Assembly: GCF_937920395.1 (NCBI RefSeq)
Contig: NZ_CALEVF010000257.1
Location: forward strand, 1 to 17,757
From: an uncultured Clostridium sp.
GTDB lineage: Bacteria > Bacillota > Clostridia > Clostridiales > Clostridiaceae
Reading direction: 5' to 3'
DNA: 17,757 nucleotides
Below, piece after piece: positions 1 through 7,762 of the stretch. Numbering within the stretch: position 1 is the stretch's first letter; every line of letters begins with the position of its first letter. Below the pieces are notes generated by a model. That model made no database searches. It was not told the DNA's origin and was given only the letters and a program-made list of their open reading frames with translations. Both the position numbers and the translations under genes were made by a program.

Positions 1-60
1 TACCATGAGTTAATATTTGCTACACTTATAAATGCTCCAATATTTGAAGAAGAAGTTTAA
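1..60 (+). pseudogene. C-terminal end of a gene cut by the window edge, possibly CPBP-type membrane protease
   Basis: An open frame enters from the left edge and stops with TAA at 58-60. Its last residues read LINAPIFEEEV. The stretch N-A-P-h-h-E-E is typical of the first glutamate motif (EExxxR/K) of CPBP (Abi/CAAX) intramembrane proteases, where the chain normally continues for another 80 or more residues. Translating through the stop gives Y-K-V, so the motif would read E-E-V-stop-Y-K, with the stop inside the active-site helix. That suggests a gene disabled by a nonsense change, but only 19 residues are visible and the family call rests on one short motif. A strong terminator follows at 129-171. 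Confidence 0.4.
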
Positions 61-128
61 TATAAGGTTTGAGTTAATGAATTGCGGTATAACGGAGTGA
101 ATTTAACATACCACATAATAAGTATATA

Positions 129-171
129 ACAAATGTCGTGAAAGTTCGTTTCACGGCATTTGTCTTTTTTT
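129..171 (+). terminator. Strong intrinsic terminator
   Basis: A 15-bp stem (129-143 with 149-163, one G-U pair) closes a GTTCG loop and is followed by a T tract at 165-171. It lies about 70 bases after the stop of the truncated first gene and probably ends that transcript. Confidence 0.85.
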
Positions 172-875
172 ATGCTACTTATTTAGAATGTTTTACTTTT
201 TTATTGATAACTATTTATGTAAATATTAGTGGCCTTTTTTTAAATTATAGAAGATTTAGAAGATACAATAACAAAATTTTAGTGATCTTAATAATTACTA
301 CATGTAAGAAGAATTTATTATTCTTACATTACGCAAGAAACTGTTTAATTATAAGTCTTGTTAAGCATTCAGTTAAATTTAACGAAGTGATTATCTCATT
401 GAAGGTATTGTTTTATTTTATATGGTATATTATAAATATAGTACATTCATAAACATAACTTGCATAGAATCAAATCTAGGTTCTCCTCTTATTTATAATA
501 TTGAACTCATTGCCTGGTAACCTTCCTCTCCATCAGTACAAACTAAAAAGTCATTGTATCTTAGGACAGGTCAAGGTGATTTAAGAAAAATCATAGATCA
601 ACCAGGAGAATTTGATTGTGTCTATTAGAGGGTAACATGATTTTTCTCTTTAATATAGAAGTTGGTACATTCAGATTGAAATCTTTAAGGAATTGGCATA
701 GCCTAGACTTAGTGTAAATATAACACAATGACATCTAAATATTCCATAAGTAATGATTTTTAATTAAGTTTTATAATAGCGTGCTGTCGGATCATAAAAT
801 ACCTAGTATACTCAAAGAATAAACATTTAATATCAATAGAGTTAATAAAAATCAAAAAATAATTTCTAGTTGTAG
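172..875. other. Gene-poor stretch, about 700 bases, with faint coding traces
   Basis: I see no gene with a start and ribosome binding site here. A perfect 9-bp inverted repeat (302-310 with 321-329, 10-base loop) sits in the first half. Around 480-630 both strands give short peptide-like readings (plus frame 521-628 broken by TAA at 518-520; minus strand includes FLVCTDGEEGYQAM). This could be a decayed gene, but I do not recognise a family. Confidence 0.5.
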
Positions 876-919
876 AATTATGTCCTCTAGTTAGATTCAT
901 TCAATTAGAGGGCATAATT
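876..919 (-). terminator. Hairpin, probable terminator of the CE4 deacetylase gene
   Basis: Arms 876-892 and 903-919 pair over 17 bp with two G-U pairs and a 10-base loop. Read on the minus strand, the 3' arm is followed within about 15 bases by a T-rich run. It lies about 115 bases beyond the stop of the deacetylase at 1035-1754. Confidence 0.55.
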
Positions 920-1034
920 ATTTACATAGTTTATTATATATGGCAATACGAACAGTACTGCATTAGCAGGAACTTGTCTCATTCTACATTCTTATGAAGA
1001 CAAAATATTAATTCCTAAAATGTTTTATGATGGA

Positions 1035-1754
1035 TTATTTATTACTTTTAATAGGAAAGTAATTTTCAGGTGTTTTATCATTAATAATTTTAAATTCATA
1101 TCCATTATCCTTATAAAATTTTATTACTCTAGGTAGCGCCTTACATGTGTTTTTATGCATATAATCACAATGCATAAGCAGTATTATAGGATGCTCTCTA
1201 ACTGTAGTTTTTGTTGCTTCTCTATACAGCTTGTCAGGAGGAGTTTTACAATTGATTCCATCTGACATTACAGCATTCCAATCGTATACTTTAAGATTAT
1301 AGCCATGAAGTTGTTCTAAAAAAGTCTTGGTTAAATGTTTGCAACTGCCAGAAGGGAATCTTATTATTGTTGGCTTAAATCCCGTAATAGTACTAATTTC
1401 ATCCTGAGATTTCAACATTTCAGATATAAAACCTTTTCTACTAGAGTATATTTTCTTATATGTGTGCGTATAAGTATGAAGCCCTATACTATGCTCTTCA
1501 GTATATATTCTTTTTACCACAGCTTCTTGTCCCTTAATTTGATTTCCAATAAGAAAAAAAGTTGCTTTGACATCATTTTCTTTAAGTATATCTAAAACTT
1601 TATCTGTCATAATACTAGGTCCGTCATCAAAGGTTAAGTATATTACTTTTTCATTGATTTTGATTAGTGTAGAATGGCCTAAGGCTACTTGACTACCTAA
1701 AAAACAAGACATAAGTAATAAACCTATAAACATAATTAAACTTTTCTTTCTCAT
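1035..1754 (-). CDS. Secreted polysaccharide deacetylase, CE4 (NodB homology) family
   Basis: The 239-residue protein begins with a signal peptide (residues 1-26: KK, hydrophobic core, ALG) and is then almost entirely one NodB domain. CE4 motifs are in order: TFDDGP (41-46, with the catalytic-base and metal Asp 43/44), H-T-Y-T-H (93-97, metal ligands), RFPSGS (132-137), DWN (158-160) and LLMHC (192-196, His195). Family members are metal-dependent enzymes that remove N- or O-acetyl groups from peptidoglycan or other surface glycans outside the membrane. The residue after the motif-5 histidine is Cys, where the paralogue at 12776-13597 has Asp; alignment across this motif has no gap. The start is supported by AAGGAG five bases before ATG. 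It appears to be a single-gene unit, set off by the hairpin at 1994-2042 and ended near 876-919. The substrate cannot be told from sequence. Confidence 0.9.
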   Translation of the reverse strand: MRKKSLIMFIGLLLMSCFLGSQVALGHSTLIKINEKVIYLTFDDGPSIMTDKVLDILKENDVKATFFLIGNQIKGQEAVVKRIYTEEHSIGLHTYTHTYKKIYSSRKGFISEMLKSQDEISTITGFKPTIIRFPSGSCKHLTKTFLEQLHGYNLKVYDWNAVMSDGINCKTPPDKLYREATKTTVREHPIILLMHCDYMHKNTCKALPRVIKFYKDNGYEFKIINDKTPENYFPIKSNK

Positions 1755-1993
1755 ATTTTCTCCTTGCTATATATTGTTAAGCTTTAAGATATATAAACTT
1801 AAACTTACTATTTATTATTATCTAAATTAACCTATATAATAAGTGGAATTTAATGCAATATACGATGAATTTAATTATATAATCATACTCTCATTAAGCA
1901 TAAATGAAGAAAAGATTATTAATACTAATAATGATATTAGACAAGAGGTAAAAAATAAAATGAATTAAACAAAGCAACATATAATGATAAAAT
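1755..1993. other. Spacer between lipoprotein and deacetylase genes
   Basis: This must hold the deacetylase promoter, but I find no convincing -35/-10 pair. A plus-strand frame at 1843-1968 (GTG start, 41 residues, ending EVKNKMN) lacks a ribosome binding site. It is best treated as a chance frame or decayed gene. Confidence 0.4.
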
Positions 1994-2042
1994 AAAAACA
2001 AAAATTAGTTAACTAATTAATTGGCTAATTGATTTTGTTTTT
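1994..2042 (-). terminator. Intrinsic terminator after the lipoprotein gene
   Basis: A long AT-rich hairpin (arms about 1994-2008 and 2025-2042) includes perfectly paired AAAAACAAAA and TTTTGTTTTT ends and a T-rich 3' arm on the minus strand. It starts 14 bases past the stop of the lipoprotein gene and would end the amidase-lipoprotein transcript. Confidence 0.7.
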
Positions 2043-2055
2043 ATTAAATATTATA

Positions 2056-2604
2056 TTACTTTTTTAATTCTTTTTTTCCAGAAACTATACTTGTGGTATC
2101 CATTTTGAATGTAGATTTAGCTTCATCGGTAGTGAAATACACATTCCCCTTAACTATAGTTTTTATTAAATGAAAGTTGTTTGACGAAACATAAATATTT
2201 CCTTTGAATGTTCCATATTCTATACTGGTTTGAGGACTATTGACAGTCAATTTTGGCACAGTCAAAGTTAATCTGCTCTTATCCTCGTCTTGACCGTATA
2301 AATCTATCTTGCGTTCTAAAATAGCCTTACCAGTAGCATCTTTTTTACCGCTTTTATAATCACCATTAAGTATGAGATTTTTATTAATAGTTAGATTTTT
2401 TGTTATTGCGATACACCAAGTACCCTCATTACTTATTGCCTTTTCAAAATCAGCTACAGTACTTACCATTGAGACTGTTTTCCCTGTTTGCCCTGTTTTA
2501 GGTGATGTTGTTTGTTTTGAAATTGTAGGTCGCTTACTACAACCTACAAATAGTATCATTAATATGATTATAGCTGCTGTAAATAATATGAATCTAGACT
2601 TCAT
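2056..2604 (-). CDS. Surface lipoprotein with beta-rich, parallel-helix-like repeats
   Basis: The 182-residue precursor has a lipoprotein signal (residues 1-22, lipobox FVGC, lipidated Cys22), so the mature protein should be tethered to the outer face of the membrane. A Thr/Lys/Gln linker (about 23-45) leads to a domain of short alternating strands (K-N-L-T-I-N-K-N-L-I-L, T-L-T-V-P-K-L-T-V, G-T-F-K-G-N-I-Y-V, T-I-V-K-G-N-V-Y-F), a rhythm typical of a right-handed beta-helix. Proteins of this layout occur in clostridia as hypothetical lipoproteins; I know no proven function. The start has AAGGAGG seven bases upstream. It lies 29 bases after the Amidase_6 gene on the same strand with no terminator between, so the two are probably co-transcribed and may act on the same surface layer (inference). 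Confidence 0.8.
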   Translation of the reverse strand: MKSRFILFTAAIIILMILFVGCSKRPTISKQTTSPKTGQTGKTVSMVSTVADFEKAISNEGTWCIAITKNLTINKNLILNGDYKSGKKDATGKAILERKIDLYGQDEDKSRLTLTVPKLTVNSPQTSIEYGTFKGNIYVSSNNFHLIKTIVKGNVYFTTDEAKSTFKMDTTSIVSGKKELKK

Positions 2605-2633
2605 TAGAAATCCTCCTTATTAGCAAGACATTT

Positions 2634-3854
2634 TTATTTTACATGTATTAAGTAGAAATTAATATTTTTATCACCCCAGCCTAAATCCCAAGGCACACGA
2701 TATCTGTCAATAGTATGGGTATTAACAAGAGGATAACCATGAGAGTCAAAACCAGTTACTATAGCAAAATGGTCTATATCATTACCTATGGCATAACATA
2801 TAAGATCTCCTATATCTAATTTTTGTATTGCGCCACATGGATAGCCGGGAATTGGGGAAACTAACTCCTTAAATGTTCCTTTCCCAACTATTTTTCCCTT
2901 CCCACAGTAAGTTAAATATTTTTTAAATGCATCAGCATTAACCCATGCTGAACTTCCTTCAGCTCCACCATATCTTTGATAAGTACAATTCCAAGTATCA
3001 TCAAACCTTAGACTACCACCGTTTTTATCTCCGATTGATTGAGATACATAATTAGTACAATTTCCACCAATGCCAGTATAGTTTTTGTATATTTTATTAT
3101 ATTTTGTTGAATTGCCACTTGCCCATGGTATTCCACAGTATTTATCTGCATATTTGACAGCATTTAGTTTGTCATAATGACCTTTGGTAACAACCTTGGG
3201 TTCAGAGGGTGTTTTAGGACAATTTTCGAGTATATAAATAGGGTCTTTATCAGCCTTAAGCTTAACGTCTTTTATTTCTCCTGAATAAGATTTTAATGCA
3301 TCTTCAAAACAATCTAAATAGTAATCAGAATAAATTATCCATTTATCTCCTTTTTTTATAAGTTCCATAGAGTGTGTTAATCCCACTCCAAAGATATTTG
3401 TAGTAGGTGTTTTATCATTTTTATAATTATATTGGAACTTATAATATTCATCAACCAATAATCGAAGACCTCTTTTGGTAGTAGTTATCTTTCTGATTTT
3501 GGGATTAGATTCAACTTTTATAAAATTCATGCTTCTTTGAGTTGACCAATCATTAAAATAACTAAGTCTTTTAACTTCGTGCTCCAAACTCCACTTTCCA
3601 AGTTTTTGAGAAGTATCATAATAATTGGAGAGATTAGTAATATCTTTGGTAATAAACATGGAACAACGATTTTTATAAATATTTTCGAGTAATTTTGTCA
3701 TTTCAGTTGTATCAGAATTCTCTAGAGCTACTGTAGAAATAGCCTTATCTTTATTTGCAAAAAGATTACAACATTTATAGCCAAACAAACTTGCTAATAA
3801 AACAAAAGACAGAATAATAATAGGAATACGGATTTTGTGAGTATAGTTTCTCAT
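2634..3854 (-). CDS. Membrane-anchored Amidase_6 domain protein (putative cell-wall hydrolase)
   Basis: The 406-residue protein has one N-terminal hydrophobic segment (about 9-27), either an uncleaved anchor or a signal. A 190-residue extracytoplasmic region follows, resembling the N-terminal part of other clostridial Amidase_6 proteins. The Amidase_6 (PF12671) domain spans about 226-406: Y-D-K-L-N-A-V-K-Y-A opening, catalytic-Cys motif GGNCTNYVSQ (Cys266), DDTWN, then D-H-F-A-I-V-T-G (His362) and V-N-T-H-T-I-D (His380). This is an NlpC/P60-like Cys-His fold, thought to cut peptide or amide bonds in cell-wall material. The start has GGAGG but with a 12-base spacer, longer than usual. No in-frame alternative fits better. 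It is the first gene of a two-gene unit with the lipoprotein at 2056-2604. A shattered relative lies at 8945-9180. Confidence 0.85.
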   Translation of the reverse strand: MRNYTHKIRIPIIILSFVLLASLFGYKCCNLFANKDKAISTVALENSDTTEMTKLLENIYKNRCSMFITKDITNLSNYYDTSQKLGKWSLEHEVKRLSYFNDWSTQRSMNFIKVESNPKIRKITTTKRGLRLLVDEYYKFQYNYKNDKTPTTNIFGVGLTHSMELIKKGDKWIIYSDYYLDCFEDALKSYSGEIKDVKLKADKDPIYILENCPKTPSEPKVVTKGHYDKLNAVKYADKYCGIPWASGNSTKYNKIYKNYTGIGGNCTNYVSQSIGDKNGGSLRFDDTWNCTYQRYGGAEGSSAWVNADAFKKYLTYCGKGKIVGKGTFKELVSPIPGYPCGAIQKLDIGDLICYAIGNDIDHFAIVTGFDSHGYPLVNTHTIDRYRVPWDLGWGDKNINFYLIHVK

Positions 3855-4031
3855 GAATTCTATTCACCTCCAAGTTATTTAAAAATAAACGTGGATTTAG
3901 TATTCCACATTAATAGAATTTCTTGCAAAAATAAAAGAGGCGTTAATTTGATTTTTTGGAAAATTGTTCATCAAAATAAATTTAGCTAATATACTTTATA
4001 ATGTAATTAATTTTTGTGAGGTAGCTAATAT

Positions 4032-5399
4032 ATGGAGAATAGGGATATAACAAATAATGTCCTCAATACTTCGCTACCTGTAGTTGCGGAGATAACAATA
4101 TATACGCTAATGTCTATTTTCGATTTAATGATGATTAGTAGATATGGTGGGAATATAGCGGTAAGTGCTGTAGGGTTAAGTAATAATTTAACAAATGCAT
4201 TTATGGGGATATTTATTTCAGGGGGATTTTGTATAAGTATTGTTTCATTAGTTTCTAGACTAGTAGGTGCAAAGCAATATAATGTTGCTGAAAAATTTGC
4301 TTCATTAGGATTTATTTTAGGTTTTAGTACTTGTTTAATTATTATAATTATAGTTTTTTCTTTGGTAAAGAGCTTCTTTATATACTTGGAGCTAGAAATA
4401 AAATTTTAGAAATAGGAAACTCATTTATAAGAATTAACTCAATAGCTATATTTTTTGTATAAATATGAGACTTTTAAATTCTATTTTAATTGGATATGGA
4501 AACACTTTTACACCATTTGTATGTTCCTTAGTTTATTTTCTTTTAAGATAATTTTAAGCTATTTACTGATTTTTGGTATTGTGTTTAAGGCAAGGGGAAT
4601 AGATGGATCTGCTATAGCCTCTACAATCGCTTATTTATGTGGATTTGTTTTTTCTTTCTACTATACTGTGTTCAAGGCAAAAATTAAGTTTAAACCATTT
4701 TATATTTTTTCAATTTCTTTTAAAAACATAAAAAAAATATTAGCATTAGCTATTCCTTGTTCCATGGAGGAAGCTGTATTTAGTATCAGCAAATTGATAT
4801 GTGTTGCTATTATAATTCATTCTGGGAGTGTTGCATTTGCATCGGATGAAATAGCTAATATGATATAAGGACTTTCAGTTATGCCAAGTATTGGATTTGG
4901 TATTGCGGTTATTACTTTAGTAGGACTTAACGTAGGAAAAAAGGATTATAAAAAAGCTAAAAAAGCTGAAAAAGCTGCTTTTAACTGTGTTTTTTATGCA
5001 GTATTTATAATGGGCATATTTGCAATAATATTCTTAGTTATGCCTAACATTCTGGTGAATTTTTTTGTGAATAATTATGAAAAAAGAGTTGCTTATTTAG
5101 CTGGTAGGTGTCTTTTCATCGGAGCAATAGAGCAACCGTTTATAGGTATATCTATAGTATTTGAAGGCGCATTAAAGGGTATAGGAGACGTTAAGAGTCC
5201 GTTTTTCATTTGTTGTTTTACAAGCTGGATTATAAGATTGCCCCTAACCTATTATTTTATTAATATTTTAAAATATCCAGTTACAGCTGTATGGTGTATT
5301 ATTGCGCTGTAATGGGGAGTTGATGCTCTTCTTATGTTTATCTTCTTTAATTACAGATTTAATAAATTATTAAAAAATCAATTAATCTGTAGAACATAA
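4032..5399 (+). pseudogene. MATE-family multidrug/Na+ efflux transporter, inactivated
   Basis: Read across frames, this stretch encodes a nearly complete 12-helix MATE transporter of about 450 residues. It runs from MENRDITNNVL and the helix-1 motif (L-P-V-V-A-E) through I-L-I-G-Y-G-N-T-F-T-P-F and the duplicated second half (A-I-P-C-S-M-E-E-A) to a hydrophilic tail ending at 5397-5399. It is broken by a frameshift near 4385, a second near 4458 (after IAIFFV), a third near 4540, an in-frame TAA at 4866-4868 and another at 5310-5312. Such transporters export cationic drugs or metabolites using Na+ or H+ gradients; this copy cannot make a full protein. Several independent lesions argue for real decay rather than a single sequencing error. 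A TATAAT at 3997-4002 may be a relic of its promoter. Confidence 0.9.
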
Positions 5400-5520
5400 A
5401 CTCTTAAGTAACATTATTAGATAAATTGCTACCTGCACAATGTTGTAATATTATGTAGTGAAACTATTTGTTGTGTTATATAAAATACTAAGATAATCAA
5501 ATGAAGATATGTGAATGATT

Positions 5521-5636
5521 TATGCTGATACTATTAAGGGATTAGTTGCTGCTAAGACGATAACACAGACCCAGTCAAAAAAAAGTAATAAACAAATAAG
5601 ATAAATGAAAAAGTTGAAAAAGGTATGAAGAAGTAG
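5521..5636 (+). pseudogene. Decayed copy of the small repeat lipoprotein found at 6518
   Basis: The frame at 5521 reads YADTIKGLVAAKTITQTQS, matching residues 55-73 of the intact lipoprotein encoded at 6518-6886 (YTDTLKVLVKAKTITQTQS). After a collapse of the middle and a frame change, the end reads INEKVEKGMKK-stop (5634-5636), matching that protein's end INEKIQKNMKK. The signal peptide and first half are gone. It has kept its own downstream terminator (5677-5702). This is a clear relic of a duplicated gene. Confidence 0.8.
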
Positions 5637-5676
5637 GGTTAATAGGTGCAATTGATTTACAAAAAATATTGATCAG

Positions 5677-5702
5677 AGCATCCCGTTGTGGGTGCTTTTT
5701 TA
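5677..5702 (+). terminator. Terminator left behind by the decayed lipoprotein gene
   Basis: AGCATCC (5677-5683) pairs with GGGTGCT (5690-5696) with one G-U pair, followed by six T residues. It sits about 40 bases after the remnant's stop codon. Confidence 0.7.
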
Positions 5703-5820
5703 TTTGTCAAAATAGAAGTATGTTGTAATAAAAATTTATCAAGAAAAGTATATTTGTATGCACTTAATCAAATAATAGAGTAAATAAAATAAATAACATC
5801 AGGATGATGGAGGATGCAAA

Positions 5821-5991
5821 ATGATGGAAACAATAAAAGAAAAAGAAGACTTATATAATTATAATAATTCTATTTTTGAAAAAGTATATTTTACAAATGG
5901 TGATATGGCTTTACGTTTTCAAACAATAAAAGATAAAGAATCATTTGATGAATTAATAGATAAATCTTTAAAAGAATTAAATAAAATTTAG
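5821..5991 (+). CDS. Small hypothetical protein, 56 residues
   Basis: The frame starts MMETIKEKEDLYNYN and ends KSLKELNKI. A textbook GGAGG (5809-5813) lies seven bases before the ATG and an intrinsic terminator follows 20 bases after the stop, so it has every mark of an expressed single-gene unit. The protein is charged and soluble, with a short strand-like centre (K-V-Y-F-T-N-G-D-M-A-L-R-F) and an amphipathic C-terminal helix. This layout resembles small proteins carried by mobile elements, but I do not recognise the family and assign no function. Confidence 0.6.
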   Translation: MMETIKEKEDLYNYNNSIFEKVYFTNGDMALRFQTIKDKESFDELIDKSLKELNKI

Positions 5992-6011
5992 CTATAATAG
6001 AATAAGAAAGA

Positions 6012-6035
6012 AGCTAAGAAAATTAGCTCCTTTTT
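6012..6035 (+). terminator. Terminator of the 56-residue gene
   Basis: AGCTAA (6012-6017) pairs with TTAGCT (6023-6028), followed by CC and five T residues. Confidence 0.65.
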
Positions 6036-6154
6036 AAATTCTTAATTCGTATTTGTTATTAACGCACTTTACTATTGTATATAGTAAATAATTCTTGCCA
6101 ATTATATAGCGAAACTTAATAAAGGCAAACGCCAACTGATACATAATGTAAAAG

Positions 6155-6179
6155 AGAGCAGTAGATAATCTACTGCTCT
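6155..6179. repeat. Perfect 12-bp palindrome with a one-base centre
   Basis: AGAGCAGTAGAT, a central A, then its exact reverse complement. As RNA it folds with a small loop. A modest T run follows only on the minus strand (CTCTTTT), so it may be a minus-strand terminator or a relic. No gene adjoins it on that strand. The surrounding 6036-6517 holds no gene I can support. Confidence 0.5.
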
Positions 6180-6517
6180 AATACATAATACTAAACTAGT
6201 ATAATTACATATATTATAAAAATAATCATAAAAATTAATACAACTTATATTGAGGTTCTTGTTTCTGAATATATTTCTGTCTTCTTTTTAAAAGGTGCAT
6301 TGATGAATCAAGTTGTATTGCGATTTGCTGTTTTCTCAGCATCAATTAGAGCCCCTGCTACAAATAAAAAAAATGACTGTATTAGACTATTAGAAATAGC
6401 ACCTTATTTAATGTCTATTGATAAACATAAAATTTTTATAAAAGTAGTAATAGTATATTTCGATTACATTATCCTAATGATAAATAAATATAATAAAATA
6501 AATAGGATGGTGTAAAA

Positions 6518-6886
6518 ATGAAAAATACAAAAATAAGTTCAATTCTTATTATAGTCAGTTTATCTACTATGTTATTTGCTGGTTGTAGTTCCACAAAACC
6601 AACTACTAAAAAACCAATAGTTACTCCTAAAACAGCAGTTAATAATACTGTAAAAGCACTCTCAGAGGATATGAAATTGCTTTATACCGACACCCTTAAG
6701 GTATTAGTTAAAGCTAAGACAATAACGCAAACCCAATCAGATAAAGTAATGGCTGAAGTAAAGAAAAATGTGTCACAGGTTAAAGGCAATTTTAACAAAT
6801 TAAGTAAATTAGTAAAAGATAAAGTAATTACTCAATTACAAGCTGATATAATAAATGAAAAAATTCAAAAGAATATGAAAAAGTAA
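6518..6886 (+). CDS. Small lipoprotein with two helical repeats (DUF2680-like)
   Basis: The 122-residue precursor has a lipoprotein signal with lipobox LFAGC (Cys23), then a Thr/Lys/Pro linker (24-45) and a helical domain containing a clear internal repeat. Unit one begins LVKAKTITQTQSDKV (62-76) and unit two LVKDKVITQLQADII (97-111), each ending in a lysine-rich helix with K-N. The pattern h-V-x-x-K-x-I-T-Q-x-Q-x-D-x-h resembles the short helical hairpins of DUF2680-type clostridial surface proteins. Function is unknown; it should sit on the outer face of the membrane. The start follows an AGGATGG ribosome binding site and a terminator lies at 6927-6950. A broken relative is just upstream (5521-5636), so this is the surviving copy of a local duplication. 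Confidence 0.75.
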   Translation: MKNTKISSILIIVSLSTMLFAGCSSTKPTTKKPIVTPKTAVNNTVKALSEDMKLLYTDTLKVLVKAKTITQTQSDKVMAEVKKNVSQVKGNFNKLSKLVKDKVITQLQADIINEKIQKNMKK

Positions 6887-6926
6887 AAAATGAATGATAA
6901 AAATAAAAATTGAATAATAAAAAATA

Positions 6927-6950
6927 AGACACTCAAGATAGTGCCTTTTT
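6927..6950 (+). terminator. Terminator of the repeat lipoprotein gene
   Basis: AGACACT (6927-6933) pairs with AGTGCCT (6940-6946) with one mismatch and is followed by a run of T (6946-6951), 40 bases past the stop. Confidence 0.6.
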
Positions 6951-7101
6951 TAATACCCAAAATTAATTTGAAATGGTGATTCTATGGGTTGACGGTGGCT
7001 TTTTATAGCAAGTATAATGTAGCTTAGTAATTAGCATTCAATGCAAAACTTGAGGGTTTACAAATGATAATAAGAAATAGATAGACAAAGGAGTAATAGA
7101 T

Positions 7102-7293
7102 ATGGCAGAAGAATGTAAAGTATGCATAATCGCAGACAGAATAGGTCGAATAGAAGATGATATAGAAAAGAATGAGCAACATAGTAAAAAAACTGAAAAG
7201 GCCGTTTACAGAAAGTATGTCGTCACAAGTACCCCCTTATCTAATGATGTTGGTATTGATATATTTAGATTTTATTCATACTTATTATGTTAA
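7102..7293 (+). CDS. Short coiled-coil protein, XhlA/holin-accessory-like N-terminus, tail probably altered
   Basis: A strong AAAGGAG (7087-7093) lies eight bases before ATG. The first 40 residues (MAEECKVCIIADRIGRIEDD, then a charged helix E-K-N-E-Q-H-S-K-K) look like the N-terminus of small phage-derived XhlA/haemolysin-type or similar coiled-coil proteins, which normally continue as a helix and end in a membrane segment. Here the chain changes character after about residue 38 (VVTSTPLSND...) and stops at 63. I infer that the 3' part was lost or replaced by a deletion or rearrangement. It may still make a short peptide. The family assignment is tentative. Confidence 0.45.
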   Translation: MAEECKVCIIADRIGRIEDDIEKNEQHSKKTEKAVYRKYVVTSTPLSNDVGIDIFRFYSYLLC

Positions 7294-7323
7294 ATGACTT
7301 TTATGAATTAATTTTCAATTAAT

Positions 7324-7460
7324 CTATTTTACGCCAACTGTCTTACTTCTACGTTCCATTAAAAGTATATCCAACCATTTTTCATTTTAGCGACTTTTTC
7401 TCTTATCCCAATGCTTCTAAACCCACATTTTTCATCTAATGATATATTTAATGTATAATC
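7324..7460 (-). pseudogene. C-terminal remnant of a GNAT acetyltransferase (phosphinothricin acetyltransferase type)
   Basis: On the minus strand 7448 down to about 7375 reads NISLDEKCGFRSIGIREKVA followed by KMKNGW, the acetyl-CoA-binding end of Pat/Bar-type GNAT enzymes (usually L-H-E-K-x-G-F-x-x-V-G-x-R-E-K). After a frame change near 7370 the end reads LLMERRSKTVGVK-stop (stop at 7324-7326), the usual tail of this family. The first two thirds of the gene are missing. The frameshift and truncation make it non-functional. Confidence 0.75.
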
Positions 7461-7527
7461 GTAATCATACAACATAAGCTATATTGTGAAGCTGCTCTGG
7501 TGTGTGTAGTTTTTTTATAATCGCTTG

Positions 7528-7570
7528 AAAGAATAACTACTTCAACTAATCGTTGAAGTAGTTATTCTTT
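7528..7570. terminator. Perfect 19-bp hairpin, bidirectional terminator
   Basis: Arms 7528-7546 and 7552-7570 pair without a mismatch around a TAATC loop, and the 3' ends are T-rich on both strands (TTCTTTT on plus; CTTTC on minus). It is among the strongest hairpins in the window, yet the nearest plausible plus-strand user ends 235 bases upstream. It probably belonged to a gene now lost. Confidence 0.7.
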
Positions 7571-7762
7571 TACACTTAGGAGTACACCTCTATGCAGTAC
7601 CTTTTATCAATGTTATTCTAATAATAAAGGATTTTACATTTAAATTATGGATTAATTTTCAAATTTTATTTGATGTTTAAACCAGAATAAACGGATATAA
7701 TATGTATGTTCTATTTTTAAAACAAGATAGGTAATAATATTGTATAATGGAGGACATAATTC

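Noticed and set aside
138..452. 104-residue plus-strand open frame
   Set aside because: It begins inside the terminator stem at 129-163, has no ribosome binding site and a low-complexity hydrophobic composition.
6300..6515. 71-residue plus-strand open frame before the lipoprotein gene
   Set aside because: No ribosome binding site and no family features. The opposite strand around 6240-6360 reads equally well (IDAEKTANRNTT), so at most this is decayed sequence.
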